Source: Adiantum capillus-veneris (Eukaryota > Streptophyta > Polypodiopsida > Polypodiales > Pteridaceae). From it: a stretch of 64,000 nt of DNA. The stretch lies in contig CM043945.1 of NCBI GenBank assembly GCA_014529385.2, forward strand, positions 147,154,241 to 147,218,240, given 5' to 3'. Positions 22,126 to 33,100 of this stretch are shown here, piece after piece (position 1 is the stretch's first letter; every line of letters starts with the position of its first letter). Below the pieces are notes generated by a model. The model saw only the letters and a program-made list of their open reading frames with translations. It was not told where the DNA came from and did no database searches. The position numbers were made by a program, and so were the translations under genes.

Positions 22126-23150
22126 GTAGGAGTTCTCTCTATGTTTATCTCCTCAGGATGCACATCTCTTGCTTCTATCAAGGTAATTGGAACTTTCATT
22201 GTATGCAATGTGCTAGGAGCTTCACTAACCCTATATGTAGTCATCAAAATCCTAGAAACCAAGGATCCCATCGGTCTAAGCACTAAAAAATGTTTTTGGC
22301 TCATTGAACCACTAATTCTTGATCTTTTTGAACTCAGTCTTCTCGTCTCTAGTCAAGTTTTCAATACAGTAGGTCTTATGATACTAGGAGTAATATAATA
22401 TTGATGGAGTGAACCTCCAAAATATGTATACCTCTCACATTCTCTCTAGTGTACTATCAAATACCTTTGTCCATACTTGTCAAGAATGATTATGTGGGTA
22501 TCTCTCCCCTTAGTGTATGTAAAAACATAAAATCTTTTGTGCTTTGAAAGCTCTCCAATGTAGGGTTAATCGCACTTGTGATAGTGAATTTGTTTACCAT
22601 TATCATATTTGAACAACCCCACATGGGTGCTATCTATGTTGAATGGTTTCACTTCATTTACTTGCCTTAGTTTCGCATTTTGCTTGTCCAAATTAGGCGG
22701 CTTATTTTTTTACTCTATGTCAACTTCATGTTTAGTGCCTATCCTTCCCCATTATTCCATAATATATGGATTTTCCACAACTAGATATATTGTTTTCTCA
22801 TCATCAAAGTATGAATCACCACTATAGTCCATAAGCATTAGGTCTTTGAGCTCACTAGGCCTTTCCTCTAATTTTTCACACTAGAAATCCATAACACCTT
22901 TGTAAATCTTTGCAATTTGATCATTTTTAAATTGATACTTCAAGTGCAATATTTTTTCTTTGGGTGCTGGTTGGGATGGTCCCGCTCCCATATTTAGTCC
23001 CTCCTTAAAACTCACCTTATTGAATCCTTCAACCATGTAGGTGTCAGATCTCTTCAATGATGTATCAGATAGACTTTCCTCGATGATCAGCTCCAAGGAA
23101 GCCAATGGTCTCTGATTCACATTCTCTTTAGTTGAAATATTGCCACTTGG
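22126..23150 (-). pseudogene. gag: Remnant gag N-terminal region
   Basis: Minus-strand motifs KPFNIDSTHVGLFKYDNGKQ, then a PYIGELSKHKRFYVFTYT-like stretch and then IIILDKYGQRYL correspond to E1 2510-2740. An open piece at 22881-23120 (79 codons) precedes them and is acidic and serine-rich. There is no complete frame. Confidence 0.6.
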
Positions 23151-24969
23151 TCTCCTATGGTAGGTTCCATTAGGAAAATTTTGGACTCAATTTTGACCCT
23201 TTTAGCACTAGAGAGAGAATGTTTCACAACCAATGGATGGCGGGCTATCATAAACTTTGCTTGGTTTTTCCTTTTTATGTCAATTTTTTGCATTTTTGAA
23301 AAACATTTTTTATTTGTTTAATATTGATATACATTGCAACTTGCTCGAATCTCTTTGCTGTCAACACCAAATACATGACAACAAATATAGCATAACTCAC
23401 ACTCAATGTAGTTGTGTGCACTTTTTTTATATGAGAGATTTCGTGCTATCCCCGCTCATTCCCATCTACTCGCACTCAATTTACTATTCTACTAACATTC
23501 AATTGCATGCTCTTTGTGCTCACTAACACTTCTCAACACTCTCCCTCTCTTTAGTGTGGTGTGTATCCTAACACCGCCAAAGAAGCACTAATTGAGAATA
23601 GAAAACCTCGACGACCATCTGCAAGTATTAAGTCTATGGAAATATTCAACATCTTGGATTTGGACAATGGTTGTTGGCTTTTCACCACCATTTCCATTAG
23701 AAGTTAGGTTCTTCTGCAAACAAAAAAGAGAAAGTGCACGGAAAATAAATTTGTGAATAGTTACAAAGGCAAGGTGAAAGACTTTCGCTTGTCAAAAAAG
23801 GGAAAAATAGTCAAAGAGGTGTTCATTAACTTACATGTATATATGGACTCAGAGTTACATCTAAGAGCAACACCGACAGGGTTTCTAAACTCACCCACTA
23901 GACTGTGCATTTACTAACCTCCAATAAAAGAAATTTGTTCACCGTTTAATTTATGTTTTATTTACTGTAGATATCTATCCCTCATACAAAGAACACTAGC
24001 AGCTGGTGGATTGCATTATAGGAATTTTTAATGCATTCTATGCAGTGGAGAGCAAACTATTGTGTATAAAAGTAGTGCTAGAAGAGCATTGGGTGAAGGG
24101 GGGGTATTTTTCTTTGACTACTTTTACAATGCACTGAGTTCTACACTTGGATTTGTCAATCTTCAATATCACTTGCTTCCTCCTAGTTTTGGATTGGATC
24201 AAGAAGTGGTTTTGATGGTTCATAGTGGATGAGTAAGGTTAGAGACCTTGTACAGTTTGACCATGTACAGTCTGACTACTTGGAAAAGATTATTTGTGCA
24301 TATGGAAGATGCTATTGTGATTGGAATCATTTGAAATATCTCACATTGAAGCGTCACTATGAGACTAGGTCACCTACATCGCTTAGCCTTAGACAAAAGG
24401 GTCCATGACCTGGGGGGGTTTAGCAGGGGTCTAAACTAGGTCTTCTTTTTTGTTAGGCTTATCTACACAATTAGTGCATTAGGAGTTAAGGGACGTACAT
24501 AGATATTGCATCAGGGATCTTGCCTTGTCTTTGCCTAAACACCAGACATTGGGCACTGAAGGGGCTTGAAACCTAAACTGGTATGGTTGGTGTTGATACC
24601 CTACCAATTGTTAGTATTTAGGATCCTTTTAGAGTTTGCGTTCATAGAGGGGGGCGAAGCAGCCTCAACCTATGTCTGGCTCACGTAGGCTGGAGGTCTT
24701 ATGGTCCACTCTCGAGACGAAGTTAAATTCTCTATGTACATAGTAGAGCTAAAGTAGATGGGTGGACTGGTGTCAAGAAGTTTGCGGTCTTGCCAGGAAA
24801 GCATCGGGCTTTTGGCTGTGAGAGTTTGTGAGAGAACTCCAAATACTATATGAAGGAGTTCTGCCACAGATGCCACAAAGTCTAAGGGTTGGAAGGAAGT
24901 GCAATCAAAGAATCCCCACTCTTTCTCTCTTGCACTCACACACACAAAGAAAGAACAAAAAAGAGCATA
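23151..24969. other. Non-coding, repeat-derived filler
   Basis: Only short chance frames are seen. The first part probably holds the 5' leader of the minus-strand remnant. I could not find a primer site, LTR ends or a polypurine tract that I trust. G-runs at about 24413 and 24649 resemble polypurine tracts but lack LTR context. Confidence 0.4.
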
Positions 24970-25186
24970 TCAAAATGACACAAAGATGAAAAAATCAAGG
25001 CTATGGTCGTATCGTATCATGGGTAATATGAAAGGGTTAATAGATGAGTTAATGGCGTTCAATCTTTGATTGCCGACCAAATAGGCTACAAATTGTTCTT
25101 TGGAATTGTAATTTTGTGCTTACCTTAATATATATGTTTTGTCTAGTGATTGAGATCAATTGTGTGTACAAATCCTATTGGTTCAT
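24970..25186 (-). pseudogene. Small leader frame, type A (broken relic)
   Basis: The ATG lies at 25184-25186, inside the end of the preceding frame. The minus strand reads MNQ, stop, DLYTQL, then KVSTKLQFQRTI, then after a frameshift SSINPFILPMIRYDHSLDFF, ending in TGA at 24970-24972. This matches E2 29613-29825 and E4 49649-49861. One nonsense codon and one frameshift make it a pseudogene. Confidence 0.6.
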
Positions 25187-25401
25187 AACAAGATAACTAC
25201 ACTTATGTCAAAAGAAAAGTTATAGTCTGTAAGAGGTGGTATGATGGAATCCAGTGAAAAAAGTATTTCATTGAGCCTTTTTGGGCCAAAGAGAAACACT
25301 ATATGTTGTTGAAAGTGTATTTTACGACTAATCCATAGGTTAATTGTAATAGATTGTACAAAGTGGAAGCGATTGAAATTCACATCATGTGGATTATTCA
25401 T
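25183..25401 (-). CDS. Small leader frame, type B (relic)
   Basis: An open frame of 72 codons runs from the ATG at 25401 and begins MNNPHDVNF. The motif SRKIHFQQHIVFLFGPKRL is shared with the E2 frame at 29847-30065 and the E4 frame at 49871-50080. The conserved C-terminal pattern is PLTDYNFSFDIS, then VILL. Its stop overlaps the next frame's start as ATGA on the minus strand. Function is unknown; no membrane helix or enzyme motif is evident. Confidence 0.6.
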   Translation of the reverse strand: MNNPHDVNFNRFHFVQSITINLWISRKIHFQQHIVFLFGPKRLNEILFSLDSIIPPLTDYNFSFDISVVILL

Positions 25402-26040
25402 ATGGGATAACTCTAGTATGTGCAAAATGTAGATATGAGAGAAGTGAAGAAAAGAGAAGTTTCTCTCCCAAGCCCTATTCTTGTCCGTAGGTAATAAGTA
25501 TACTTCGGGGAGAGATGTACCTGTAGCGGGGAGAGATGTACCTTGTGCACTAGTATTTCTTCACAAGAAGGTTGTTGATAAAGCGTTGTGGCTTGAATTC
25601 CTTCAAGAGAAACAATTAGAACACAAGAGATATGGGTATAGGAGTAGAGGTAGAAGTAGTAGAAGACATGGAGGTATAGGTTGGGCTTGGAGATTAAATT
25701 TTTTTTAAAAAAATCAACAAAATAACAAAGCAAAAAACACCTTACTTGTCCACACATTCAAGAGTATTTGCCAATTTGATGAAGATGGCAAGAGATAGAA
25801 TAATTTGGACTTGATTGACTGGAGTTGATGTTTACAATGATGCTTTCAAGTTTAGCGAACCTTCTTCAAAGGCAAGTGTAGGGCTAAAGGCTAATTTGGC
25901 ATGAATCCTCTCCCTCACTCTTGAATGTATTTCCAGGAAGAAGAGGGCTCTTTTAATAGGTGAAGGTGAATCTTGATTAGGGTGGGATTAAGTGCTAATT
26001 GTAATTAACATGTTACCCCCATGAGCCTCAGGATTGGTTT

Positions 26041-26420
26041 AGTAGCGTCTATGGACCAATTCTTAAGATCAATCCTCACAATGTCACTATCACTTTCAAT
26101 GACTATGAGAATCACATATGTGTTTGGGATTTTGCTCAAGAATATCTAATGGTGGTGAATTCAAGTAGGTAATTTCTATAAAGAAGATGTCAATGAACAA
26201 CACGTCCATGTAAACTGCTTTCATGCATTACCACCGACAGATACCTCTCGGGGGGGAGAGTGGTATGAGAAAGAGGATGTAAATATCACTACACAAGTAG
26301 AAGTTCTAAACTTTTAAACTCAAGATGTAAGTAAATACAAGGATAGAACCTCGATCCTAGAGACCAAGAATTGGTTCATTGGACCTTTTCGCATTTACGC
26401 ACCTTCTTCAAGGTAGCATG
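26041..26420 (+). pseudogene. Coding-like fragment, unknown
   Basis: Two frames look like old coding sequence: GPILKINPHNVTITFNDYEN, then HICVWDFAQEYLMVV (to a TAA near 26170), and QHVHVNCFHALPPTDTSRGG, then EWYEKEDVNITTQVEVLNF (to a TAA near 26310). A further piece, TKNWFIGPFRIYAPSS, ends before a GT near 26410. The first piece faintly recalls the C-terminal end of a gypsy integrase, but I cannot identify it. Confidence 0.35.
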
Positions 26421-26549
26421 TAACCTTCTATCATTTATAATTAGAAAAAAACTAGTTTTGTTATGATTTAAATTTTAAGGTCATAATCCTTGAGCTCTAA
26501 CATATGCTTGGTCAGTTCTAACTAACTTGAATGATGGGTGTGTATGTAG

Positions 26550-26837
26550 ATGACTGACATTCTACCTCCAGCGATATGGGTGGATATACTCTCCTGCCTT
26601 AAGGGAAGAGCATTTTCAGACCGGAGTGGAAGTACAATGGCTCATCACGACCACACACGATGGGGTGAAAAAGAAGAGGTTACTGTCAACAGATTGTATT
26701 TTGTCAAATACATTCGGATCATGGTACCATTATGCCGTGCGAAACCCAGAATTCATACCGCTAGGGCATTTAAACCTTCACCTATAGGGAATATCGAGTG
26801 GATGCAATCCAAGGTAAAGAAGGAAATCATTCACTAA
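26550..26837 (+). CDS. Unknown 95-codon frame beside E2
   Basis: The frame opens with ATG (MTDILPPAIWVDILSCLKGR) and ends 17 bases before E2. An AG precedes the ATG, so it could be a last exon, but I see no matching upstream exon. The opening faintly resembles an F-box start; the rest does not support that. Most likely a fragment of a repeat or dead gene. Confidence 0.3.
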   Translation: MTDILPPAIWVDILSCLKGRAFSDRSGSTMAHHDHTRWGEKEEVTVNRLYFVKYIRIMVPLCRAKPRIHTARAFKPSPIGNIEWMQSKVKKEIIH

Positions 26838-28488
26838 CCAATTGTTGTATATATTGATAGCCGTTTTTCGGCTCTTTGTAATTGCCACAGTGAGTTACCT
26901 CACCCTACCAAAATCACCCAAACACTATGGCTATCCCTACCATTTCACTGTACATAGGCGTGCGTGAGTCACGGGACTTTTCCCATATCTTCTTAAAAAC
27001 CCTCAGCTAGCTAGTCACTGGGCTAGGTGAGCCAAAAAAAATAAAAAAAATAAAAAAATAAAAGAATATTATGGCCTCTTTGTGTGTAAATATTTCGTTG
27101 TATATATGGCCTAAATATAGGGATTTTTTATAATTATTTTGGTATTTTATTTAAATATTTCTACTTAGGTGTGTGTTTTATTAAACCTATGTACACCTTC
27201 TTTCATCCTCTTACACCATAATTATATATATATATTTTTTTGCCAATATGTACATACTCTAACCTCATATTTTTCCTTTATACAAATCACTCCTACATTT
27301 TCACCCTCACCCTCGTGAAAACAAAAAATTGATTTCTACTCATTGGTTACTTTTATTATATTATTTACTTGCATACCTTTTCCTCTTTCACCCAAAATAA
27401 TTCAAGGAGGGACCATATCATATGATTCCAATATCTTTCCATATCCATAACTCCTCCATATTTTTATTATTATTTTTACTCATTATTCTAACACCATGTG
27501 CTCATTGAGCTAAAGTCCATGAATAGTCCATACACTAGTCCCACCATGTATATATTTCTTTATTCACCAATAATCCTCCTCCATGCATGTGTCAAGGGCA
27601 ACTTGGATGCTTTGTATTATGATATGACAAAGGAGGGGCTCACTCTTGGATGCATTGTACAAATTCAACAAAGGAGGGGTCCACTAAAAGACTTTTGCAA
27701 GCATAAAAACAGGCTTTTTGGTGAGAATTTTGGCACCTATCTCCACTCCGAATTTGGAGCAGTGGTCAAAAGAGAAAATGTAGCCCACGCTCTGAATAAT
27801 CACCTCAAATTTTTTCATGATTTTTGGAGCTACCAGCGGTGAGCTATGATTTTTTGAGTGGACCCCAATCTACCCACTTTTTTCACAAGTAGCCCATAGT
27901 CTTCTCTCACCTCTTTCCACACTTCTACACACACACACACACACACATTTCTCTCAATCCCTCACTCAAACCTGCACCTTCAATGGTTTCTCTCACCTTC
28001 TTCACCATTAACCTCCCCACTTACTCCCATAGCTCTCATATGAGCTCTCCATGTACATACACCATCTCTATGTCTCTCTCTATTATCTCCAAAGTACAAT
28101 TCCATCTTACTCCTTATATATATACATAAATTCAGCATGTGTACCATGCTTAACCTCTGCAAATCAAAAGATCTCATCAACGGAATTACCATTTTCATCA
28201 CGATGATCAACCTTGGCAGCGGTGGCGTAAAGAAGAGAAGACGAAGAAGAAGATCGATGGTCATTTAAGAACCTACACAAGTAAGTCCAAAACTTCTTCA
28301 AGCTTCACCATCACAAGGATTTGTTCACTTCATTCAACCATCTTACTCCAACCATCCCACCCATTCTACCCATTGTAAATATATCATTAACTTTCTAGTG
28401 ATTACTAACACTAACCACTAACATACTAACACAAAATAGCCATTGACCTAACCATAAAAGACACCTCACCTCAAGACATGTGTATAGT

Positions 28489-28490
<2 letters not shown>

Positions 28491-28519
<29 letters not shown>
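28491..28519. repeat. Microsatellite (CT)14 in E2 left LTR
   Basis: The matching tract in the right LTR (37000-37048) is about 20 bases longer. Confidence 0.95.
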
Positions 28520-28521
<2 letters not shown>

Positions 28522-28691
28522 TACTTACTTTCACCTTATCTACCATCAATAATGCTCTCTTTTGAGCCCACACCCATGACTCAAGCAGACAAAGAAGGCC
28601 CGCAATGTTTTGATATTCAAAAAAATCATAATCTTGATTTGTTAGCTTGTAAATTAGGATTTCTAATAATCTTAATGAGGGGTCTCCAACC

Positions 28692-28699
28692 TATAAATA
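28692..28699 (+). promoter_or_regulatory. TATA box of E2 left LTR
   Basis: TATAAATA is followed by AGGCCCC. Transcription would start about 30 bases downstream, near 28725. The matching box in the right LTR is at 37221-37228. Confidence 0.75.
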
Positions 28700-28901
28700 G
28701 GCCCCTCTACTTCTTGTAAAACAACCTCCAACATCTCACATAGCACCCCAACACTCTATGCGTGAGGAGAGACTTAGGTGTAGCAACCACTTGTGAGCTT
28801 CACTCTTGGTGTGAGAGAAGCCTTCAAGCTACACATTGCAAGTGAGAGAGCGTGAGTTCCACAAATCTCAAAACCACTATTTTACATGCTCCTTCATCAT
28901 C

Positions 28902-28907
28902 AATAAA
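28902..28907 (+). terminator. Candidate polyadenylation signal in E2 LTR
   Basis: AATAAA lies about 200 bases after the TATA box; its copy in the right LTR, at 37431-37436, would be the one used for the 3' end of genomic RNA. Confidence 0.5.
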
Positions 28908-29541
28908 TTGAGGTTTGGTGCATCAAAGGCGTGATTCGACGTTTAAATCTTCGTCCTTCCATTTGTGCAATACGGTTTGGTAAATTCAAGGTGACTTGTG
29001 TATTTTGAGTTTTATCGGTTGATCTTGATTTTAGAAAGTGTTTTAGTGTGTTTTCCATTGCCAGTTTTGTGTCCATTGTAAGAGGGTATTGTGGTGAGAG
29101 GTCTCCCACACCCTAAGACAGTGTGTGTGTGTTTTGGCAATGATTAGCAATCACTAAGCATTGAGTGAGTTTTGTACAAGTTCTACGATAGCATCATAAC
29201 GAACCATCTCCATTTGCAAGTCACAAATAAGGTATTACGCAAGATCCTTCCCTCTCTCTCTTCCCTTTGCTCTAGCTCTCTCTGGTCCATTTCATGTGTG
29301 TCTTGGTGTGAGGTTGTTTGTGTGTGTTGTGTGGTGCATCTTCTTGGTTGTGCCAAAATCTCTCTTGCGTCTTAGTTCGCATACCATAACTAGGTGGTGC
29401 CTCTAGCTTGTTTTGGTTTGGCTGTGGGTTTGTTGTTGTGTTGTGCTTGTGGTTGCCCCAGCCCCAATTGAGCAGCACGGGAGCCTTGAGGGGTGTTTAG
29501 AGGTCGCCTCTCTTGTTGCCCGCCCCGGACCGCCTCAATTT

Positions 29542-29559
29542 TGGTGCTCCCACTGAGGA
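29542..29559 (+). promoter_or_regulatory. E2 primer binding site
   Basis: TGGTGCTCCCACTGAGGA lies four bases after the LTR end. The same kind of site occurs at the E4 and E6 starts. The matching tRNA is not certain; there is partial likeness to the tRNA-Arg-type site described for Ogre/Tat elements. Confidence 0.7.
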
Positions 29560-29612
29560 CGGCTTGTGTATTTTTGTGTAGAATCAACCTTTAGCATAGT
29601 CAAGTAGTTTGC

Positions 29613-29825
29613 ATGAATCACGAAGCTTTGTATGATCCCTTCATTCCCATTGCAAGGCAAAAGGTACACATAATTGTTAGTACTAAGTTGCAATTTCAAC
29701 GTGTCATTCGTAGAATTTTAGGTCCTCTTAGGTTGGCCGAGATAAACGCTTCAGTAAATCCTTTTATTTTGCCTCTCATTAGGTACGACCTTAGTTTGGA
29801 CGTCTATATTTTTGTTTTGTTTTAA
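29613..29825 (+). CDS. Small leader frame, type A (70 aa)
   Basis: The ATG at 29613 opens MNHEALYDPF and the frame ends with TAA. It is rich in Ile, Leu, Phe and Arg, with conserved STKLQFQ, then GPLRLAEINAS, then NPFILPLIRYDLSLDV. Homologues occur at 49649-49861 (E4) and 24970-25186 (relic). It also resembles the type B frame that follows it, so the pair looks like an ancient duplication. It lies between primer site and gag, where no gene is usually annotated. It could encode a tiny protein or act as an upstream frame that tunes gag translation. Confidence 0.6.
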   Translation: MNHEALYDPFIPIARQKVHIIVSTKLQFQRVIRRILGPLRLAEINASVNPFILPLIRYDLSLDVYIFVLF

Positions 29826-29846
29826 GCATTAGGACATGCATAGGCC

Positions 29847-30065
29847 ATGGATAATGGCCCAGGAATAGAGGTTTTTCCCTTTCATTTTACTCCACACATT
29901 AGAATAAACGTTGCAATTAGTAGAAAGATCCATTTTCAACAACGAATGGTATTCATGTTTGGTGCCCAAAGAGTAGGAGAAATTCTCGCATCACCAAACC
30001 CTGTCATTCTACCTCTTATTGATTATCATACGTCATTTGATGTGAATATTTTTATTTTGTTGTAG
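29847..30065 (+). CDS. Small leader frame, type B (72 aa)
   Basis: The ATG at 29847 lies 21 bases after the stop of the type A frame, opens MDNGPGIEVFPF, and ends 84 bases before the gag ATG. It shares SRKIHFQQ, FGAQRVGEILASPNP and PLIDYHTSFDVNIFILL with frames at 25183-25401 and 49871-50080. The ending pattern (PLI-Y, S-DV-IF-L) is the same as in type A. Function is unknown. Confidence 0.6.
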   Translation: MDNGPGIEVFPFHFTPHIRINVAISRKIHFQQRMVFMFGAQRVGEILASPNPVILPLIDYHTSFDVNIFILL

Positions 30066-30149
30066 AATAGATTGCAATTTAGAAAATATTATTGTGTAAA
30101 TCTTTTAAAGAAAGAAAAAACAAAAACGCGTCACTTTGAAATTAATTCA

Positions 30150-33100
30150 ATGGAGAGCCAACGCCAAATGTCTGGATATCCTCTTTTCTTTGGAGAGCCT
30201 GGAGAGGATGCAGAATTATTTCTAGCGAATTTCAAGATGTCTTGCCGTATCAAGAGGATAGTAACTGATCAAGAACGTGTAGAAATGTTTGAGGTGGTCC
30301 TTAGGAAAGATGCTAGTACTTGGTTTGACTCTTTGCCTGAGGAAGTTAAGGGGAATTACACAGAAGTTTTGAATCGTTTTAAGCGATACTTCTTTGATCC
30401 CCAAAACACTCAAAAACTATGGCAAGACATTGTTTCTCATAAACAAAAAGACTTAGATGACTACTACTTGTACAAGCAAGAGTTTCTACGTCTTTGGGCT
30501 CTATGGATACGAAATGTTACTAACCCTGGTGATGGTGCAGAATTTTTAAAGAAGGAGAGGTTCATAGCCGGACTCTTTCCTGACCTTAAGGTAAAAGTTG
30601 AGGCGGGTGCACCTGCTACTTTTGATGCAGCTGAAACTAGGGCTGCTGAGAAGTATAGGAAACTCAAGTGCTTAAGGGGAGAGGTTCCAATAGAAGGTCT
30701 TAGACCCAAAGGTAAGTCACAAGCATCAACATCGAGGGAGATTCCTGAGGTAACGGCGGAAGTAATTGAGAAGTTAAACGAATCTTTAAGCAGCCTGTCA
30801 ATTCACCTTGCACAAGCTGTAGGTCCAAAGGGACAAGCAAAGAAGTCTGAAGAGCGAGATCCACGACCTAGGAGAGTCTTGCAATGTTGGAATTGCGGAG
30901 AGTCTGGACATGGGATGTATAATTGTCCTTGGCCCCGTGGGGAGCCAGGGAGGCCTAACTTGAATTACCCAGTGATGAATGCAGGAGAAGGAGCTGGTCA
31001 ACAACCAAGGCTTCTACAAAGGCCAAATGGACCAAGACCACCTCCACAAGGGGTAGAAGGAGTTCCACCTTTGCCAGATCCAAATGTGCATGTGGTAGAG
31101 GTGACAAATTCAAATAAGCTTGACATGGAAGCCAATGGCATTAAGCGTGGCCGACGAAAAGGTAAAGAGAAAGAAGGAGTCACATCACAGAGTGACCATG
31201 GACAAGGCAAGAAGGCAAAGGAAACCAAGGAAACCAAGAGGACTCGACGTCGTATCAACCTCCAAGACATCCCTCTTGGACATGGTATGGCTCCGTACAA
31301 CTTGTTGGAAGACATGAGAGGTAAGGGTCCTGATATTTCATGGCCTCAATTTCTTGCATTATGTCCACAAGTTAGGAGGGATTTAACAAGGGCAGTTAGC
31401 ACTAGGAGAAAGGTAAAAGAGAGTGTGCCTGTTGTAAAAATTGCACAAGCTGAAATGAATGAGGACATTACACCGGTGCTAGACTGTTACATCAAAGGGA
31501 GATTGGTTAGGAAAGGTCTAGTGGATGGGGGTGCACAAATTTGCATCATGACAGAGGGACTCATGCAAAAACTAGGCATGCACATCCATGAGACACCTGA
31601 AATTAGGGTCAAGATGGCAAACAATAGCAAGGCTAGGTGCGTAGGCATTTGTAAAAATGTTTTTGTGGAGGCCTTTGGCATTAAGAAGGCAGTGGATTTC
31701 TATGTCATGTCTACCAAGGGAAATGGTTACCCATTTATCCTAGGAAGACCATGGCTAATGAAAATGCGAGCTTTGCAGGATTGGGAGAGTGGAAAGCTAA
31801 TTTGCAGGAATGACAATCACAAGAAGGTTGTCTTTGACATGAAGGAGCAACGCCAAGAGGAGCTCCATGAAGAATCATCTCAAAGTGAGACGGAAGAAGG
31901 TTGGACCGATAGCACTTCAGAAGAAGAAAGTAGCGGCAGCATTACTGAAGAGGAGTCTTCCATCGAAGTCATGGGGGTAAGGTTTAAGCCAAGCAACCAA
32001 GAGACCTCTTGTCAAGGCTTGGAGGAGGTAGGTCCTCAAGAGAACGAAGGTGATCAAGATGAAGGGATGCTGGAAGGTATGCTATCAACAACACTTACAA
32101 AGGATGAAAGAGAGGAGTTCAAATGTGTGCTAAGGAAGTTTCCTAGGCTTTTTGCTAAAGACTACACCGATGTGCGTGGAGTAGATGCTGTTCAACACAA
32201 AATTGAGTTGAAGCCAGAGGCCACACCTAAGGCTCAGAAGCTACGAAGGCTAGGAGTCATCAAGGAGCAGGCTTTACTCAAGGAGGTAAGAAAGCTTCTA
32301 GCAGCAGGGTTCATTTATCCAGTGGAGAATTCAGAGTGGGTCTCTCCTGTTGTTGTCACTCCTAAGAAGAAGGGCAAGTGGAGGGTGTGTGTGGATTACC
32401 GTCCCCTCAATGAGGCAACAAAGAGAGATCACTTTCCCCTCCCATTCCAGGATGAGATACTAAATGAGGTAGCTGGTCATGAGAAGTACACTGTGTGCGA
32501 TGGTTACTCGGGTTACTTTCAAATAGGGATTGCACTGGAGGATCAATTGAAAACAACCTTTATCACTCCTTGGGGTTGTTATGCTTTTAGAGTCATGCCA
32601 TTTGGTCTGACAAATGCTCCTGCAACATTCCAACGTTTCATGAATATGGTGTTTCAAGCATTCTTTGGAAAGTCAATTAGGGTGTTCATTGATGATTTCT
32701 GTATTTATAGCTCAAAATCATTGCATCTACAAAGGGTAGAAGAAGGTTTAAAGAAGCTCTACGACATGGGAGGTCAACTCAACCCCGACAAGTGCCACAT
32801 AGGTGAGGATGAAGTGATCTTGCTCGGTCACAAGGTTTCCTATAAAGGCATTGAGGTGGATCCTTCAAAGGCAAAGGCTCTTATTGAGCTCCCATCACCG
32901 AAGAGTCTTAAGGAGGTCATCTCTTTCATTCAGAAGGTGAAGTATATGTCACGCTTCATTCACTTAGCCTCGGAGTTGCTTCATCCTTTGCAAAAGTTGA
33001 CACAACAAGTAGAATTTGCATGGTCTGATGAGCTTGAAGAGTATTTTTGTAACATTAAAGTCATTTTGTCAGAGCTACCAACACTCATGCCTCCTTGTTG

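Larger units (their letters stand above)
18955..23150 (-). mobile_element. Minus-strand gag-protease remnant related to E1
   Basis: Reading from high to low coordinates, the minus strand carries the same series of motifs as E1 from gag to protease, with many stops and frameshifts. No RT or integrase follows, so the copy is truncated near 18955. No primer site or LTR could be identified at its upstream end. It lies tail to tail with E1, close to the end of the E1 LTR. Confidence 0.8.
24970..26000 (-). mobile_element. Relic of a Tat-like element (leader frames and probable LTR)
   Basis: Two small frames of the family seen before gag in E2 and E4 lie here on the minus strand. Upstream of them (25440-26000) the sequence GGCTCTTTTAATAGG, then TTGATTAGGGTGGGATTAAG resembles the promoter part of the E4 LTR (GGCCTCTTTATATAGG and following), in the same orientation. 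Gag is not recognisable below 24970. Confidence 0.5.
26855..29537 (+). repeat. E2 left LTR (2683 bp)
   Basis: It starts TGATAGCCG and ends CGCCTCA just before the primer site. Compared with the right LTR it has an extra A-rich stretch of about 92 bp (roughly 27010-27101) and a shorter CT run (28491-28519). The promoter TATAAATA lies at 28692-28699 and an AATAAA signal at 28902-28907, so U3 is about 1.86 kb long. Confidence 0.93.

Noticed and set aside
24413-24660. G-runs as polypurine tracts of an extra element
   Set aside because: No adjoining TG...CA repeat or coding region in the right orientation.
26248-26262. Polypurine tract followed by an LTR starting TGGTATG
   Set aside because: The G-run lies inside an open coding-like frame, and no second LTR copy is present.
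26550-26837. F-box gene
   Set aside because: Only about ten residues at the start resemble an F-box; the remainder does not.
27498-27842. 114-codon open frame repeated at 36010-36354
   Set aside because: It lies upstream of the TATA box in both LTR copies of E2, so the repetition is automatic. It begins with GTG and has no coding signature.
30072-30149. Upstream extension of E2 Gag-Pol by 26 residues
   Set aside because: The extension begins with TTG, not ATG; the first ATG in frame is at 30150 and fits the Gag start of relatives.
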